From: Forficula auricularia
Taxonomy: Eukaryota; Arthropoda; Insecta; Dermaptera; Forficulidae
Length of the DNA stretch: 64,000 bases
Direction of reading: 5' to 3'
NCBI GenBank assembly: GCA_024734495.1
Contig: JALMQS010000153.1
Span: 13,854,299 to 13,918,298, forward strand
Shown: piece by piece, positions 23,093-34,233 of the stretch
How the letters are laid out: every line of letters starts with the position of its first letter
Position numbering within the stretch: position 1 is the stretch's first letter
The notes under the pieces: generated by a model
What the model was told of the DNA's origin: nothing
Database searches by the model: none
What the model saw: the letters and a program-made list of their open reading frames with translations, nothing else
Made by a program: the position numbers and the translations under genes

Positions 23093-23746
23093 TTATTTAT
23101 AAATTTAAGTTATTTACAAACGTTACTCTCTAAAAAAATAACCAATTCTTATCAAACTCGATTATATATACATATGTATAATGCGGATATTAGAATATTT
23201 ATTAAAGATACCACTTCGAGATCAGAATTCAAAATGACTTGAATATTCAGTGTAAAATAAACAAAATATGGCAAACATTGGATTCTCTTTCGCTCTAAGA
23301 CGAAACTGCGATTCTTTGATGTTATTACTCAGGGAAAAAGTTTACCCAAGGGTGGATGTTATTACAAGATTTCTTTCCTTGTTCATATTTATATAATTTA
23401 CTTTTAAAATTATTATTTTTAAATTTAAATTACAAAACATCATTTCAGGTATTCATTTTAAGAATATAATTTAAATAATTTGAAGAATATAAAAGTTCAA
23501 ATATCCGATTGAAGCAGCCAGATTTAATAAACAATCACTAAAGAACCTCATCTACTAAATTCGTTTGTCATTGATAATTTTTAGGTAACCAATTGACCCA
23601 AATTGATATTTTTGGGAGAGCAGGTGATCCTTCTGCCATGTAATAGAAATTATCCATAATCTAGAATTTAGTTGATGACACTCTCTCGGGATTTCTTTAG
23701 AAATTTAAAGTCTACTTTTATCATCAATTTGAACTTTTATATTCAA

Positions 23747-23850
23747 CTAGCTGATGCCTGGGCCTTCGGCCCGACGTCATCTAGCCCCTGGCGGGGAGCG
23801 TCTCGTTTTATGGCTAAAATTTATATAGATAATAGCTGACCCGACCACGT
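23747..23850 (-). mobile_element. Helitron 3' end, inverted
   Basis: On the minus strand this gives GACGTCGGGCCGAAGGCCC followed by AGGCATCAGCTAG and T, matching the 3' end at 23092. The 5' end could not be placed, since the similarity fades after about 23800. Confidence 0.65.
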
Positions 23851-24500
23851 GTTGCTGTGACTAACTCTTATGCTTCACGCTTAAACCGCTGGACGTATTA
23901 TAGAATAGGTATTAAAACAGAAAATGAATTATATATTACTTGTCAAAATTGTTCCCTTAACCAAAAATAATATTGACAGTTGAAAGATTTCCAAAAAGCT
24001 ATTATCAGCCATCTTGTTTGTTTTCTTTTACCCCCCAGAGAGGCGATGGCGTTGTTTCCTCGAAAAAAATTTACATGCCACAGGTGTGATATCTATAAAA
24101 AAAACAGTATATATAAAAACACTCGTGTATTTGAATGGAATGTTGTGAGAAAATTTCAAAGAAATCGGCGAAGAACTTTCGGAGATCCTTCAAAACCTAT
24201 CACTTAAGCGTAACAGTACATTTTTTAGAAATGGTAATTCCATTGAAGAAATGAAATTCGAAACTCTCAACAAACAAAATTAATTTAAACTATATGGTAT
24301 GTGTTTAAATTTAGAATCACTAGACCGCGAAATTTTACAAAGATGATTAAATCTTAAAGTGAAATAAATATTTAGCGCAGTTACATCCGATTGACCTGCT
24401 TTAGAGGGAACAAAACCCATCTGACATGTGATAAATATTATTAATTACAACTCGGATCTAGTAGATGACACTTTTTCTTTAGATTTGAAGAATGATTAGT
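23851..24500. other. Old repeat remnant, unclassified
   Basis: The phrase AGCTGACCCGACCACGTGTT (about 23833) and a later stretch, TTTCAAAGAAATCGGCGAAG, resemble wording seen in decayed insect repeats, but I cannot name the class. The 75-codon ORF at 23980 spans this stretch and is not called a gene. Confidence 0.35.
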
Positions 24501-25184
24501 TTAAAATAGATGATAAAATACCCGACTAAGATTCGAACACCCTTAGATAAGCCCCTTGAAGATAGGCTACCGAACATACACTCCCTCTCAAATTCAAAAA
24601 CAGTCCTTTCTCATTACAGAAAAGTTGTTTATTTGTGATAAGGTATGAATGTGGGTTTTGTAATATTTATGAAAATTAATGTTGTAGAGAATGAAAGAAG
24701 ATATAATTGAACAATTTATTAATGAATATATATAAATAATCTCATAAGTTTACCAAGCAGGGGTAGTAGTAAATTACAAAATAATTTAATAATAAAAAAT
24801 ATTAACAAGAGTTGAATGGAGTAAAAATTTTAGCTTCTCTTTAATATATTGCATGTCAGAGTTTGTTTTTGTCTTAAGGGTCGAACTAACAAGTCCGGCT
24901 AGTATTAGGTTTCAACTTCTGAGGGGACAAAGCCCTCTCATATATAATGTAAAAATATTCTACTAAAATCTTAGATTTTTGACCTTAATTAAATCCTTTC
25001 TTGATATATTGTATTTGGTTTTCACCGCGAGTTATATTTTTGAAAAAAAATCCATCTAATTTTCAAAAAAAGATGCTCAAACTTTCGGGTTAATTATTTT
25101 AATAAATTATTTAATTAAATTTTTCGGTAATTTATCAATTTGAAATTTTTTTTATAAATTTATGTAATAAATTTCTCCCTAAGC
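24501..25184. other. AT-rich sequence, nothing recognised
   Basis: No gene or element ends could be supported. Confidence 0.5.
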
Positions 25185-25625
25185 CTAAATCCAGTAATTT
25201 TGTTTATCAAAATAGTTTTCAAAATAAATCCAGTAATTTCGATTAATTTTGTTATTCAAAATAGTTTTTAGAATAAATTCAGTAATTTTGCTTAATTTTG
25301 TTATTCAAAATAGTTTTTAGATTAAATTCAGTAATTTTGCCTAATTTTGTTATTCAAAATAGTTTTTAGAATAAATTCAGTAATTTTGCTTAATTTTGTT
25401 ATTCAAAATAGTTTTTAGATTAAATTCAGTAATTTTGCCTAATTTTGTTATTCAAAATAGTTTTTAGAATAAATTCAGTAATTTTGCTTAATTTTGTTAT
25501 TCAAAATAGTTTTTAGATTAAATTTAGTAATTTTGCTTAATTTTGTTATTCAAAATAGTTTTTAGAATAAATCAAGTAATTTACCTTAATTTTGTTTATC
25601 AAAATAGTTTTTAGATTTTTTTAGA
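25185..25625. repeat. 49-bp satellite with dimeric higher-order pattern
   Basis: About nine units contain CAGTAATTTTGCNTAATTTTG and end AAAATAGTTTTTAGA. Neighbouring units alternate AGAATAAATTCAG with AGATTAAATTCAG, giving a 98-bp higher-order period over most of the array. The edges are more diverged. Confidence 0.85.
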
Positions 25626-26974
25626 TATTTCAACATAACAAAAACGCAAATTTTTCTACCTATGCCAAACTTAAAAAAAACATAAATTTATTATTAAAGT
25701 GACCATTGAACAAATTATACAATATTACAATATGTTGTCCTTTTAAAGTAGAAAACCTCCAGTTAAGCTAATGTCTTAACTAATAACAGATAAATTTTTT
25801 TCTAACTGAAATTGAAAGTGAGGGTGAGAGTAAACTTTTGCACTTTCTTGTGTCATTGCCTCTTATGTGTTAAAGGGTAAATGATGGGCTTCTGGCTGAG
25901 ATTTGACCTAAATTTAAATGAATGAAAAAAAAAAAACAATTTTTCTGGAAACTAAAACAATATAAGAACTATTGTTATATTATTTATTGATGGTACGATT
26001 ACCCTAAATAATTTTTTAAAAATATAATCTGCTTTTAATATAGAGAAATACAGTAAATGGCCACCTAATAGATAATAGAAAGTTTTTTTATCAAGATATA
26101 TTTTACTGTTTTTGACATATTTTGGAAAACTATTAAGTAAAAACACCAATTTTTCTATATATGGTAAACTATAAAACAATATAAAAGATAATTTTATATT
26201 ATTTATCTGAATGACGATTACTCTATTACAAGAAAGTGTACTTTAACAGTAAAAAAAAGTCGGTTAGTGGCCATTTATTATTAGAAAAGTTTTTTCCAAG
26301 TGAAAGTGAGGGGTAAGTAAACTTTTACAAAGAATATAATATTTGCTTCCCTGTCTTTATACTGTGCATGGTGGGTCTTCTTCTCGTCTGTGGCAATTTT
26401 ATTAATGTATATGCCCCTTATTTGGTAATCGTTTTTTTTTTATCACAATATATTTTACTGTTTTTTCAGAAAAACTAAGCATAAATACGATTTTTATTAC
26501 ATATGGTAGATTAAAACAATATAAAAACTAATATGTATTATATTATCTAAATGACGATTATCCTAACTAACGATTACAATAAAGTATATTTTTCCAATAG
26601 AAAAAGTACGGTTTATGAACATTTAAAAATAGAAAAAAAAATTCAAATGAATGTTTAAATGAGGGCGTTAGTAAAATTTTCCAAAAGTTATTAATCCTTA
26701 CTTGTCTCGTTGCCTCTCTCTCTTTATAGTGTGATTGCTGGGGCTTCTTCTCTTCTATGGAAATTTTATCAATATATAATTTTTTTTATTTTGAGTCAAA
26801 AATGCCTTAACGCCGTGATTTCGCTAAACAAAACTAACTAAACAACAAAAAGACCATTTTTTCTACATAAAAACTAATATTATATTATTTTTAAAGGAAT
26901 GAGAATAAAATTCACTTCCTTCTTTCCAGTAATTTTTTATTAATTGGAGTGGTTAATCCAGATATTTCGATAGC

Positions 26975-27216
26975 ACTACCCCGTATGGAAATAAATAGAT
27001 TTTCGAAATATGTTTATTCTATATTTTTTGAAAATATAAATAAATATATTAAAAATAAAAAAGTTTATACTAGAGTGACCTAAAAATAATTATATTTTAA
27101 GAATATATAGAAAACATAAACTTTATATAAATTTAACATAAAAATTTTATATTTTTAATATATTTTCAAAAAATATATAAACAACATATTTCGAAAATCT
27201 ATTTATTTCCATGCGG
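26975..27216. repeat. Inverted repeat inside the array
   Basis: GGAAATAAATAGATTTTCGA at the left is mirrored by TCGAAAATCTATTTATTTCC at the right. The right flank keeps CTGAGGA of a hammerhead (27226-27232 on the minus strand), but its GAAA box is missing. Confidence 0.6.
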
Positions 27217-27490
27217 GACGGCACCGCTTCCTCAGTGGAAACTTCGTAATCAGACATATTTTAAGGTACTCAGTACCCTTTATTATTTTTTCAAAGGAGA
27301 ATGAATAAAATTCGATTGCTTCTTTCAGTAATTTTTTTATTAATTCAACTGGTTAATCCATTCGATAGCACTACGGCACCTCAAATTGTAAGGTACTCAC
27401 CCACCAACTCAGTACCTTACAATTTTAACATTTGTAATTAGCAAGCAATTAATGCATTGTGAACCTACTAACTCGCAGTTGCCTGATTCC

Positions 27491-27530
27491 GCAGAGGAAG
27501 AGGTGCCGTAGTGCTGTCGAAATATCTAAA
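27491..27530 (+). ncRNA. Hammerhead remnant (core CAGAGGA)
   Basis: It has the same layout as 29084-29126, but the core reads CAGAGGA (conserved U changed to A). Helix II is GAG against GTC, and GAAA plus ATAT are kept. It is presumed inactive. Confidence 0.5.
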
Positions 27531-28416
27531 TTATCCCTTTGAATTAATAAAAAATTGCTGGAAATAAGTAATTGAATTTTATTTATTCTTCATTAAAAAA
27601 TTAGCATACACCAAGCCATTTAAATTTCATGTTATTTATCTAAATGAAGATTACCCTAACTAACGATTACAATAAAGTGTACTTTTACAGTAGAAAAAGT
27701 CTGGTTAGTGGCCATTTAATATTAGAAAAGTTTTTTTCCCAACTGAAAGCGAAAGTAAGGGTTTGAGTAAACTTTTACAAGAGATATAATATTTGCTTCC
27801 TTGTGGCGTTGCCTCGGTCTTTATACTGTGATTGGTGGCTTCGACTTCTATGAAAATTGGTGGCTTCGACTTCTATGAAAATTAGTGGCTTCGACTTCTA
27901 TGAAAATTTTATCAATATATAATTTTTTTTTATTTTCAGTCACAAATACCTTAATGCCGTGATTTCGCTAAACAAAATTAACTAAACAAAAAGACCAATA
28001 TTTCTACATAAAACAATATAAATATGAATGGTGGCTTCGACTTCTATTAAAATTTTATCAATATATCATTTTTTTATTTTCAGTCACAAATACCCTTAAT
28101 GCCGTGATTTCGCTTAACAAAATTAACTAAACAAAAAAGACCAATATTTCTACATAAAACAATATAAAAATTATTATTATATTATATTATTTTTTAAAGG
28201 AGAATAGAATAAAATTCTATTAGCTTCTTTCCAGTAATTTTTTATTAATTCAATTGATTAAACCAGATATTTCGAGAGCACTAAAGCAGCTCTTCCTGCG
28301 AAATCAGACAAATTGTAAAGTACTCACCCACCAACTCAGTACCTTACAATTTTAGCATCTGTAATTAGCAAGCAACTAATGCCTTGTGAACCTTCCAACT
28401 CGCCGTTATCTCAATT

Positions 28417-28459
28417 TCCACTGAGGAAGAGGTGCCGCAGTAATCTCGAAATATCTGGA
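28417..28459 (+). ncRNA. Hammerhead ribozyme motif, intact core
   Basis: The order is TCCA, CTGAGGA, A, GAG-loop-CTC, GAAA, TAT, C, TGGA. Helix I is TCCA/TGGA and helix III the palindrome AUAU. The matching left arm (about 28258-28300) has lost part of the core. Confidence 0.75.
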
Positions 28460-29083
28460 TTATCCTCTCAAATTAATAAAAAATTACTGGAAAGAAGTAA
28501 TTTAATTTATTCTTCATTAAAAAATTAACATACACCAAGCCATTTAAATTTCATATTATTTATATAAATGACAATTACCCTAACTAACGATTACAATAAA
28601 GTGTACTTTTACAGTAGAAAAAGTCTGGTTAGTTGCCATTTAATATTAGAAAAAGTTTTTTCCCAAATGTAAGCGAAAGTGAGGGTGTGAGTAAACTTTT
28701 ACAAGAGATATAATATTTGCTTCCTTGTGGCGTTGCCTCTGTCTTTATACTGTGATTGGTGGGGCTTCGACTTCTATGAACATTTTATCAATATATCATT
28801 TTTTTTTTTCAGTCACAAAAACCTTAATGCCGTGATTTCTCTAAATAAAATTAACTAAACAAAAAGACCAATATTTCTAAATAAAACAATATAAAAATTA
28901 TTATTATATTATTTTTTAAAGAAGGAGAATGAATAAAATTCTATTGCTTCTTTCCAGTAATTTTTATTAATTCAGACAAATTGTAAAAGTACTCACCCAC
29001 CAACTTAGTACTTTTACAATTTCAATATCTGTAATTAGCAAGCAATTAATGCTACTAACTGGCCACTGTCTGATTCCGCAGTT

Positions 29084-29126
29084 TTCACTGAGGAAGAGGT
29101 GCCGTAGTGCTCTCGAAATATCTGAA
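29084..29126 (+). ncRNA. Hammerhead ribozyme motif, intact core
   Basis: The order is TTCA, CTGAGGA, A, GAGG-loop-TCTC, GAAA, TAT, C, TGAA. Helix I is TTCA/TGAA, which differs from the 28417 copy by a compensated pair. It lies about 300 bp upstream of the GC-rich block. Confidence 0.75.
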
Positions 29127-29425
29127 TTATCCTCTTGAATTAATAAAAAATTACCGGAAAGAAGTAATTGAATTTTATTTATTTATCCTCATTTAAAAAA
29201 TTAACATAACTATCGAGTATACCCCAATCCATTTAAATTTCACTATTATTTATCTAAATGATGATTACTCTAACTAACGATTACAATAAGAGTGTACTTT
29301 TACAGTAGAAAAAGTCCGGTTAGTGGCCATTTAATATTAGAAAAGTTTTTTTCCCAACTGAAAGCGAAAGTGAGGGTGTGAGTAAACTTTTGCAAAGGAT
29401 ATGATATTTGCTTCCTTGTGGCGTT

Positions 29426-30527
29426 GCCCCTAGCGCCGTAGAGGGTAGTGGGGCTGAGGGGGCGGGGGGATGAGGAGAGGGCCAGGGGGTAGTTGTGGTG
29501 GTGGTGGCCGCCTTGGGCCATCCCGTAGGTGAGTGGCCACCTGCACTGGCTGAGAGTGTGTGCAGTAGTGGCGTATTTTTCAAGGGGTGTGTGTGGCCAT
29601 GCTTCACTTTCCCTTTCGCCCCCGGCGTGACCTGTGCGTGACCCCAGTGGCAAAAATGCCGCTGCGTGGGTGGAGATGCGTGCGCGTGCAAACGGCTGCT
29701 TTTTTCCTCCTGCCCGGGCTTCCGTCCCCCACTACTTCACTCCAACCCCACCACCACCAAGAGCCACCCTCCACTCGATCCTGTTTTATTGTGTCGTATT
29801 GATTTTCCGGGGGGCACGAAAAATAAAAAAAATAGCTGATTTACGCACAAGTATATTAAATTTTGTAGTTGGAATTAAGTTGTGCCCATGCGCAGTTTTA
29901 AAACCCAGGGTTCTGTAATGATTTTTTGGGCGGCCGCTGCCATTGGCGGCGTGGAGGGGGCAGCACCTACTCATTAGCGCATGAATATCCATTTTTCCAA
30001 CCCCCTACTACTCATTTTTATTATAATATTTCGCTATTGTTTGGCGCGAGCGCTGCTTCGCCCCCAGGCACTATCCGAACGAGCCGCGTCCGCCACGGTC
30101 ACCATCCATACTTGCGATCGCATATTTTTTTTCCCTTACTTTCACTTAATAATATGCGTCATTTCTTTGGTTGTTTTTTTGCGCGATTTTTCGTATCCCT
30201 CCGCGGTGATTAGACAGTAAGCAGGGTGGGCGTGGGGTGTTTTCGTTTTCGCTCTTTTCCTTGGAGCTCGAAGACGGCAGAGTACACACGTGTATCGTGA
30301 ACGTGACCAGGGACTCCGCCCCCAGGAGCCAGTCGCTCATATTCAGTTCGTATTTGGCGCCCCCGTTGCACCCCGCGCGCACCCAGCCAAAACGTGTAAA
30401 CCGACAGCGGAGATACACGCATTTCACAGGCCGACCCCCTGGCCCGTCTTAGGAAACATGTAACCCCGTCAAAATCATCTTTTTTTTCATCCCTTCATCA
30501 TTCTAGTTAGCGTCGCTTCTTAGAACT
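29426..30527 (+). promoter_or_regulatory. br: Candidate promoter and noncoding first exon of br
   Basis: This is the only long GC-rich, repeat-free block upstream of the BTB exon. It ends at a good splice donor (GAACT|GTAAGTACC, GT at 30528). A possible arthropod initiator, TCAGTT, lies at about 30342. Overlapping short ORFs on both strands are unrelated to known proteins, as expected for CpG-rich DNA. Transcription start and splice partner are inferred. Broad genes in other insects have several distal 5' exons, so this may be one of several. Confidence 0.4.
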
Positions 30528-32654
30528 GTAAGTACCTTATTCATAACATATCGCACGAACGAAAGTGAAATTATCCATTGTGTTTTTTGTTGTTTTTTTT
30601 TATTATTTTTTTTTTTATCCTAGGGGTGGTTTTGCTCCATCACTCTCAGCATCACTCGGGGTCAAATGAAAGTGAAAACGAGCTCGTTTTCCCTTTTCGC
30701 TTGCGATTTCTATCCTGAAAATCGGATAACCTCTTTAAACAAGGGATGAACCGAGGGAAATTACTCAGCCATCTTGTGAATTCGCGACCATTATTATTTT
30801 TTTTTTTTTTACTTGATACGTCACGCCATTTTTGCTACAAAAAATCAATTTCATCTTCAATTATTCAAACCACTTTCACTATCTACGGCGCGTTTTGCGC
30901 TTATAAAAAGCGTCTTTATTGACAAAATAGAGTGTTTTATTGGATATTTTGACAGGATTGGAGTTATTTAAACGGTGTTTTGACATAAGATAATTGTGTA
31001 ATATGCGAAATGAAGAAATATAAGTAAGTAAATGCGCACGGAAATAATTTTTTTTCTTGGTAATTAAAAAAATAGTTTTTTAATTTTAATTTTTTTTTCA
31101 CAATCATAATGTAATATATATTTATTTTTTATATTTATTTACTTTTTTAATTATACTTTTTTTGAAATTAATAGATTTTTTTTAAATAATTTTTTTTTTT
31201 TTTTTGTGATATTTTCTTAATTTTATTTTTTTTTATTTTATTTTTTTTATTTTAATTGGAGTAATATAAAAAATAAATAAAATAAATTAAGAGAATTTGA
31301 AATATTTTTAATTTTTGTTTTTATGATTTCTTTTTTCTTTTTTTGTAAACTTTTAATACTGATTGTTAAATTTTTTTTACCTATATTAGTTGATCACAAT
31401 AATGACTTATAAACTATTTTTTTATATATATATATATAAAAGTAAAAGTATTTTTTTCTAATTAAGTATGTTTTGATATTCCTATATTTTGATTTGATAA
31501 ATATTTACTATTTGTAAAGGTATCTTCAAATTAAAATTAAGACACCAAACCCTAAAGATTTATTTTTCTATTAAAAGAACATAATAGAAAATGGACGGAT
31601 TTTTTGCTTGTATTTATATTTCTAATTATTAAATAATTTCATTTATGAAATTACAATTTTTTATAAACGGCCCTGATTATGAATCAGAATATATGTATTT
31701 CTCTCAATAAAATTAAATAGAAAATGGACGTATTTTTATTTATTTATTTTATTTTATTTATTTTTTTTTTTTGTATTTTCTTTTTCTTAACTTTTAACAA
31801 TAATAATTGTAAGAGTATTTACAATTATGGAATTAGAATGTTTGTTCAAGGAACTAAACTAAAACTAGTTTTTCTTGCAATTAAAAAATAGAAAATAGAT
31901 GAATTTTCTATCCAAATTTGAATAATTATACATTTAAATAATTAGATTAATTAATAGGATCAAAACCCTGATGATCTAATAAAAAACAATTATTTTTCTA
32001 TTAAAAAAAAAGATGAAAGTATTTTTTTCAAAATATTTTTTTCTTATATTTAATTTTTACCAATGTAATGAAATTTGTGTTTTATAAAAGACATGACTAT
32101 AAATCGCAAATGGTTTATTTCTATTAAAAATATAAAAAAATAGACGCTTTTTCTTCAAAATATTATATATTTAATTTCGATTTTGTAAAGTTATATTTAA
32201 ACAAGTACTTATGTTTCAATATCATCTTCCACCGGATTCATCATTTAAGTAATTTTTATGATTGATCAAAACTTGCTTAATAAATTTATTTTTCTATTTC
32301 AAAAATAAAAAATAAAATGGACGTGTTTTTCTTTCAAAGATTTTTTTCATTAATTTTTTCTATCGTGGCGTTAATTCGTTCATTTTGTTTACTTTTCCTC
32401 TCGTATTTTATATTTTTGTTTTCCTCTGTTGACTTTCACTTTCAGCATATTTTTCTCTAGCTAAATAAAAAAATAAAAAAAAAGTAAAATTATGAGAGCA
32501 TGCGTGTTGCATCGCTTTGTTATTTATAACTCTCCTGTTTTATTGATTGGTCCAGATTTGCCAAGGGCCACCCCCGCCCGCCCCTTTTTGTCACAAGGAG
32601 CCGAGATGTTGTCCGATGATGAATTTGATGTGGATTTTTGTTGGCCCTGTGTTC
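30528..32654. other. Candidate 5' intron, AT-rich
   Basis: The stretch holds long T- and A-rich runs between about 31020 and 32400. GAAAGTGAAA-like motifs appear at 30563 and 30666. A possible acceptor, GTGTTCCAG, ends at 32656, just before the start-codon exon. No other exon could be supported. Confidence 0.4.
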
Positions 32655-32676
32655 CAGCTGGCCTCCAGCCCTCGGC

Positions 32677-32862
32677 ATGGACGAAACGCAGCATTTTTGT
32701 CTGCGCTGGAACAACTATCAATCCTCGATCACCTCAGCATTCGAGAACCTCCGCGACGATGAGGACTTCGTGGACGTGACCATAGCCTGTGATGGAAGAA
32801 GTCTTAAGGCCCACCGCGTAGTCCTCTCGGCATGCAGTCCATATTTTCGCGAACTACTCAAG
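32677..32862 (+). CDS. br: Broad (BR-C), coding exon 1: first half of BTB domain
   Basis: This exon encodes 62 residues starting [20 protein letters not shown] and ending YFRELLK. The N terminus and the [16 protein letters not shown] block are those of Broad-Complex proteins, as distinct from Lola, Tramtrack, Fruitless or Abrupt. Broad is an ecdysone-induced nuclear transcription factor controlling metamorphic and wing programmes; the BTB domain mediates dimerisation. The chosen ATG (GGCATGG) matches the family start. An in-frame ATG 13 codons upstream lies before or across a likely acceptor and is not used. The exon ends in phase 0 at AAG|GTATCG, the known split of BTB in this family. Downstream translation into the intron is spurious. 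Confidence 0.88.
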
Positions 32863-33100
32863 GTATCGGCTTTAAAACGCCAACTCCACTTTCGCTTTCG
32901 ATCCTTTAACAAGGGCGGCGAGCCAACTTCAATTCACTTTCGACGCCCCTTAAAGACAGAACGAAACCAAACAAAACTCAGCCAAGCAATCACAAAAATC
33001 AACACTTTATTTTTATTATTATTTATTCATTTACTATTTATTTAAAATAATTTTTGCCATTGTTTTTGATTTGTGTGTGTGTCTTATGCAAATAATATAA
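32863..33100. other. Start of br intron 1
   Basis: Ordinary intron sequence lies here before the hammerhead tandem pair. No feature could be supported. Confidence 0.5.
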
Positions 33101-33186
33101 CCTCTACTTATAAATAAATATATTAATTTGAAGGTTTATAATAGGAAAATAAGGACAAGTTTTTACGTGTGACATTTTTATTTATC

Positions 33187-33225
33187 AACCAACGTTTCGT
33201 CGACTTTGCCGACTTCTTCAGGGCT
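33187..33225 (-). ncRNA. Hammerhead ribozyme motif, intact core
   Basis: On the minus strand the order is AGCC, CTGAAGA, A, GTCG-loop-CGAC, GAAA, CGT, T, GGTT. Helix I has four pairs including G-U. Helix II is 4 bp and helix III ACGU. Confidence 0.78.
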
Positions 33226-33596
33226 TCAAATAGTCATGTCACACATCCGTCTAAATTTTCTTGTTATCTTCGTTACCATTGAAGACCATCAGAACACAAA
33301 TTTAAAACAATATTTGGCACATTCACAAAAACAATTTTTCTTTTTTTTCTTTTTATATTAACAATTTCATTAGATATAAAACAGAAATAACATATATAGA
33401 ATGAGGCAATACTGTTTTTAAAACCAGAATAGAATATTTTTCTCCTTTTGATCGTGACATAAAGAAATTTCAAATTCAAATAACACTAAATTTATACTGT
33501 CTTACAATTTTTCTCCTCTACTTATAAATATATTAATTTGACAGTTTATATTAGGAAAATAAGGACAAGTTTTTATGTGTGACTTTTTTATTTATC

Positions 33597-33635
33597 AACC
33601 AACGTTTCGTCGACTTTGCCGACTTGTTCAGGGCT
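33597..33635 (-). ncRNA. Hammerhead motif with mutated core base
   Basis: It is identical in layout to the motif at 33187, but the core reads CTGAACA: the conserved G of CUGANGA is C. That guanine takes part in catalysis in hammerheads, so this copy is predicted inactive. Confidence 0.65.
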
Positions 33636-34052
33636 TCAAATAGTCATGTCTAAATTTTCTTGTTATCTTCGTTACCATTGAAGACCATCAGAACACAAAT
33701 TTCAAAAAATATTTGGCACATTCACAAAAACAATTTTTCTTTCTTTTCTTTTTATATTAACAATCTCATTAGAAATAAAACAGAAATAACATATATAGAA
33801 TGAGGCAATACTGTTTTTAAAACCAGAATAGAAAATTTTTCTCCTTTTGATCCTTACATAAAGAAATCTCAAATTCATATAACACTAAATTTATACTGTC
33901 TTACAATTTTTCTACTATATTAAAATATATGTCAATGACACTAGCCAAGTTATAATTAAATGAAAAAAAAATTATTATTATTTTTTATTGTTAAGGATAA
34001 ATAAATTGAATTGCTTCTTTCCAGTAATTTATTTTGTTATTCAAATGGTTAA

Positions 34053-34096
34053 TCCAAATATTTCGAGAGCGTTCTCGGCATCTCTTCCTCAGTGGA
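34053..34096 (-). ncRNA. Hammerhead ribozyme motif, intact core
   Basis: On the minus strand the order is TCCA, CTGAGGA, A, GAGA...TCTC (extended by TGC against GCG-type pairs), GAAA, TAT, T, TGGA. Helix I is TCCA/TGGA and helix III AUAU. Confidence 0.78.
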
Positions 34097-34189
34097 AACT
34101 GTGGGACCACACATTAGGCAAGTCAGTGACCTTTTGACACCTGTAATTATAATAACTCACTGACTTGCCTATTGTGTGGTCCCACAGTT

Positions 34190-34233
34190 TCCACTGAGGA
34201 AGAGATGCCGAGAGCGCTCTCGAAATATTTGGA
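34190..34233 (+). ncRNA. Hammerhead ribozyme motif, intact core
   Basis: This is the mirror partner of 34053-34096. It has CTGAGGA, helix II GAGA/UCUC plus UGC/GCG with one bulge, GAAA, AUAU and helix I TCCA/TGGA. Confidence 0.78.

Larger units (their letters stand above)
25800..29425. repeat. Degenerate tandem array with nested hammerhead fold-backs
   Basis: A segment beginning near ACTAACGATTACAATAAAGT and including GGTTAGTGGCCATTTAATA, GTGAGTAAACTTTTACAA and TTGCTTCCTTGTGGCGTTGC recurs at about 26205, 26550, 27636, 28556 and 29256. Between later copies lie fold-backs of the TTTCCAGTAATTTTTTATTA family with hammerheads. The last copy runs directly into the GC-rich block at 29426. A 25-bp unit (GGTGGCTTCGACTTCTATG plus AAAATT) is tripled at 27833-27908. 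Confidence 0.7.
33101..33920 (-). mobile_element. Head-to-tail pair of 413-bp hammerhead units
   Basis: Unit 1 (33101-33513) and unit 2 (33514-33920) are direct repeats starting CCTCTACTTATAAATA, identical at most positions, apart from a short deletion in unit 2 (the ACACATCCGTC stretch). Each carries a hammerhead position on the minus strand; the second is mutated. The pair lies in br intron 1, antisense to the gene. Tandem hammerhead units are the usual genomic form of retrozymes and of Penelope terminal repeats. No flanking target duplication was identified. Confidence 0.75.

Noticed and set aside
23980..24207. 75-codon ORF as a gene
   Set aside because: It overlaps an old repeat remnant and shows no recognisable domain.
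25185..25625. CRISPR-like array
   Set aside because: The repeats are contiguous without spacers, in a eukaryotic AT-rich context.
29300..30452. Many overlapping ORFs of 64-123 codons on both strands
   Set aside because: They overlap each other in a GC-rich block, have no family resemblance, and end at a splice donor region; more likely promoter/5' UTR.
32638..33045. 135-codon ORF starting 13 codons upstream of the br start and reading into the intron
   Set aside because: The Broad N terminus begins at MDETQHF and the donor at 32863 ends the exon; the extra residues are not family-like.
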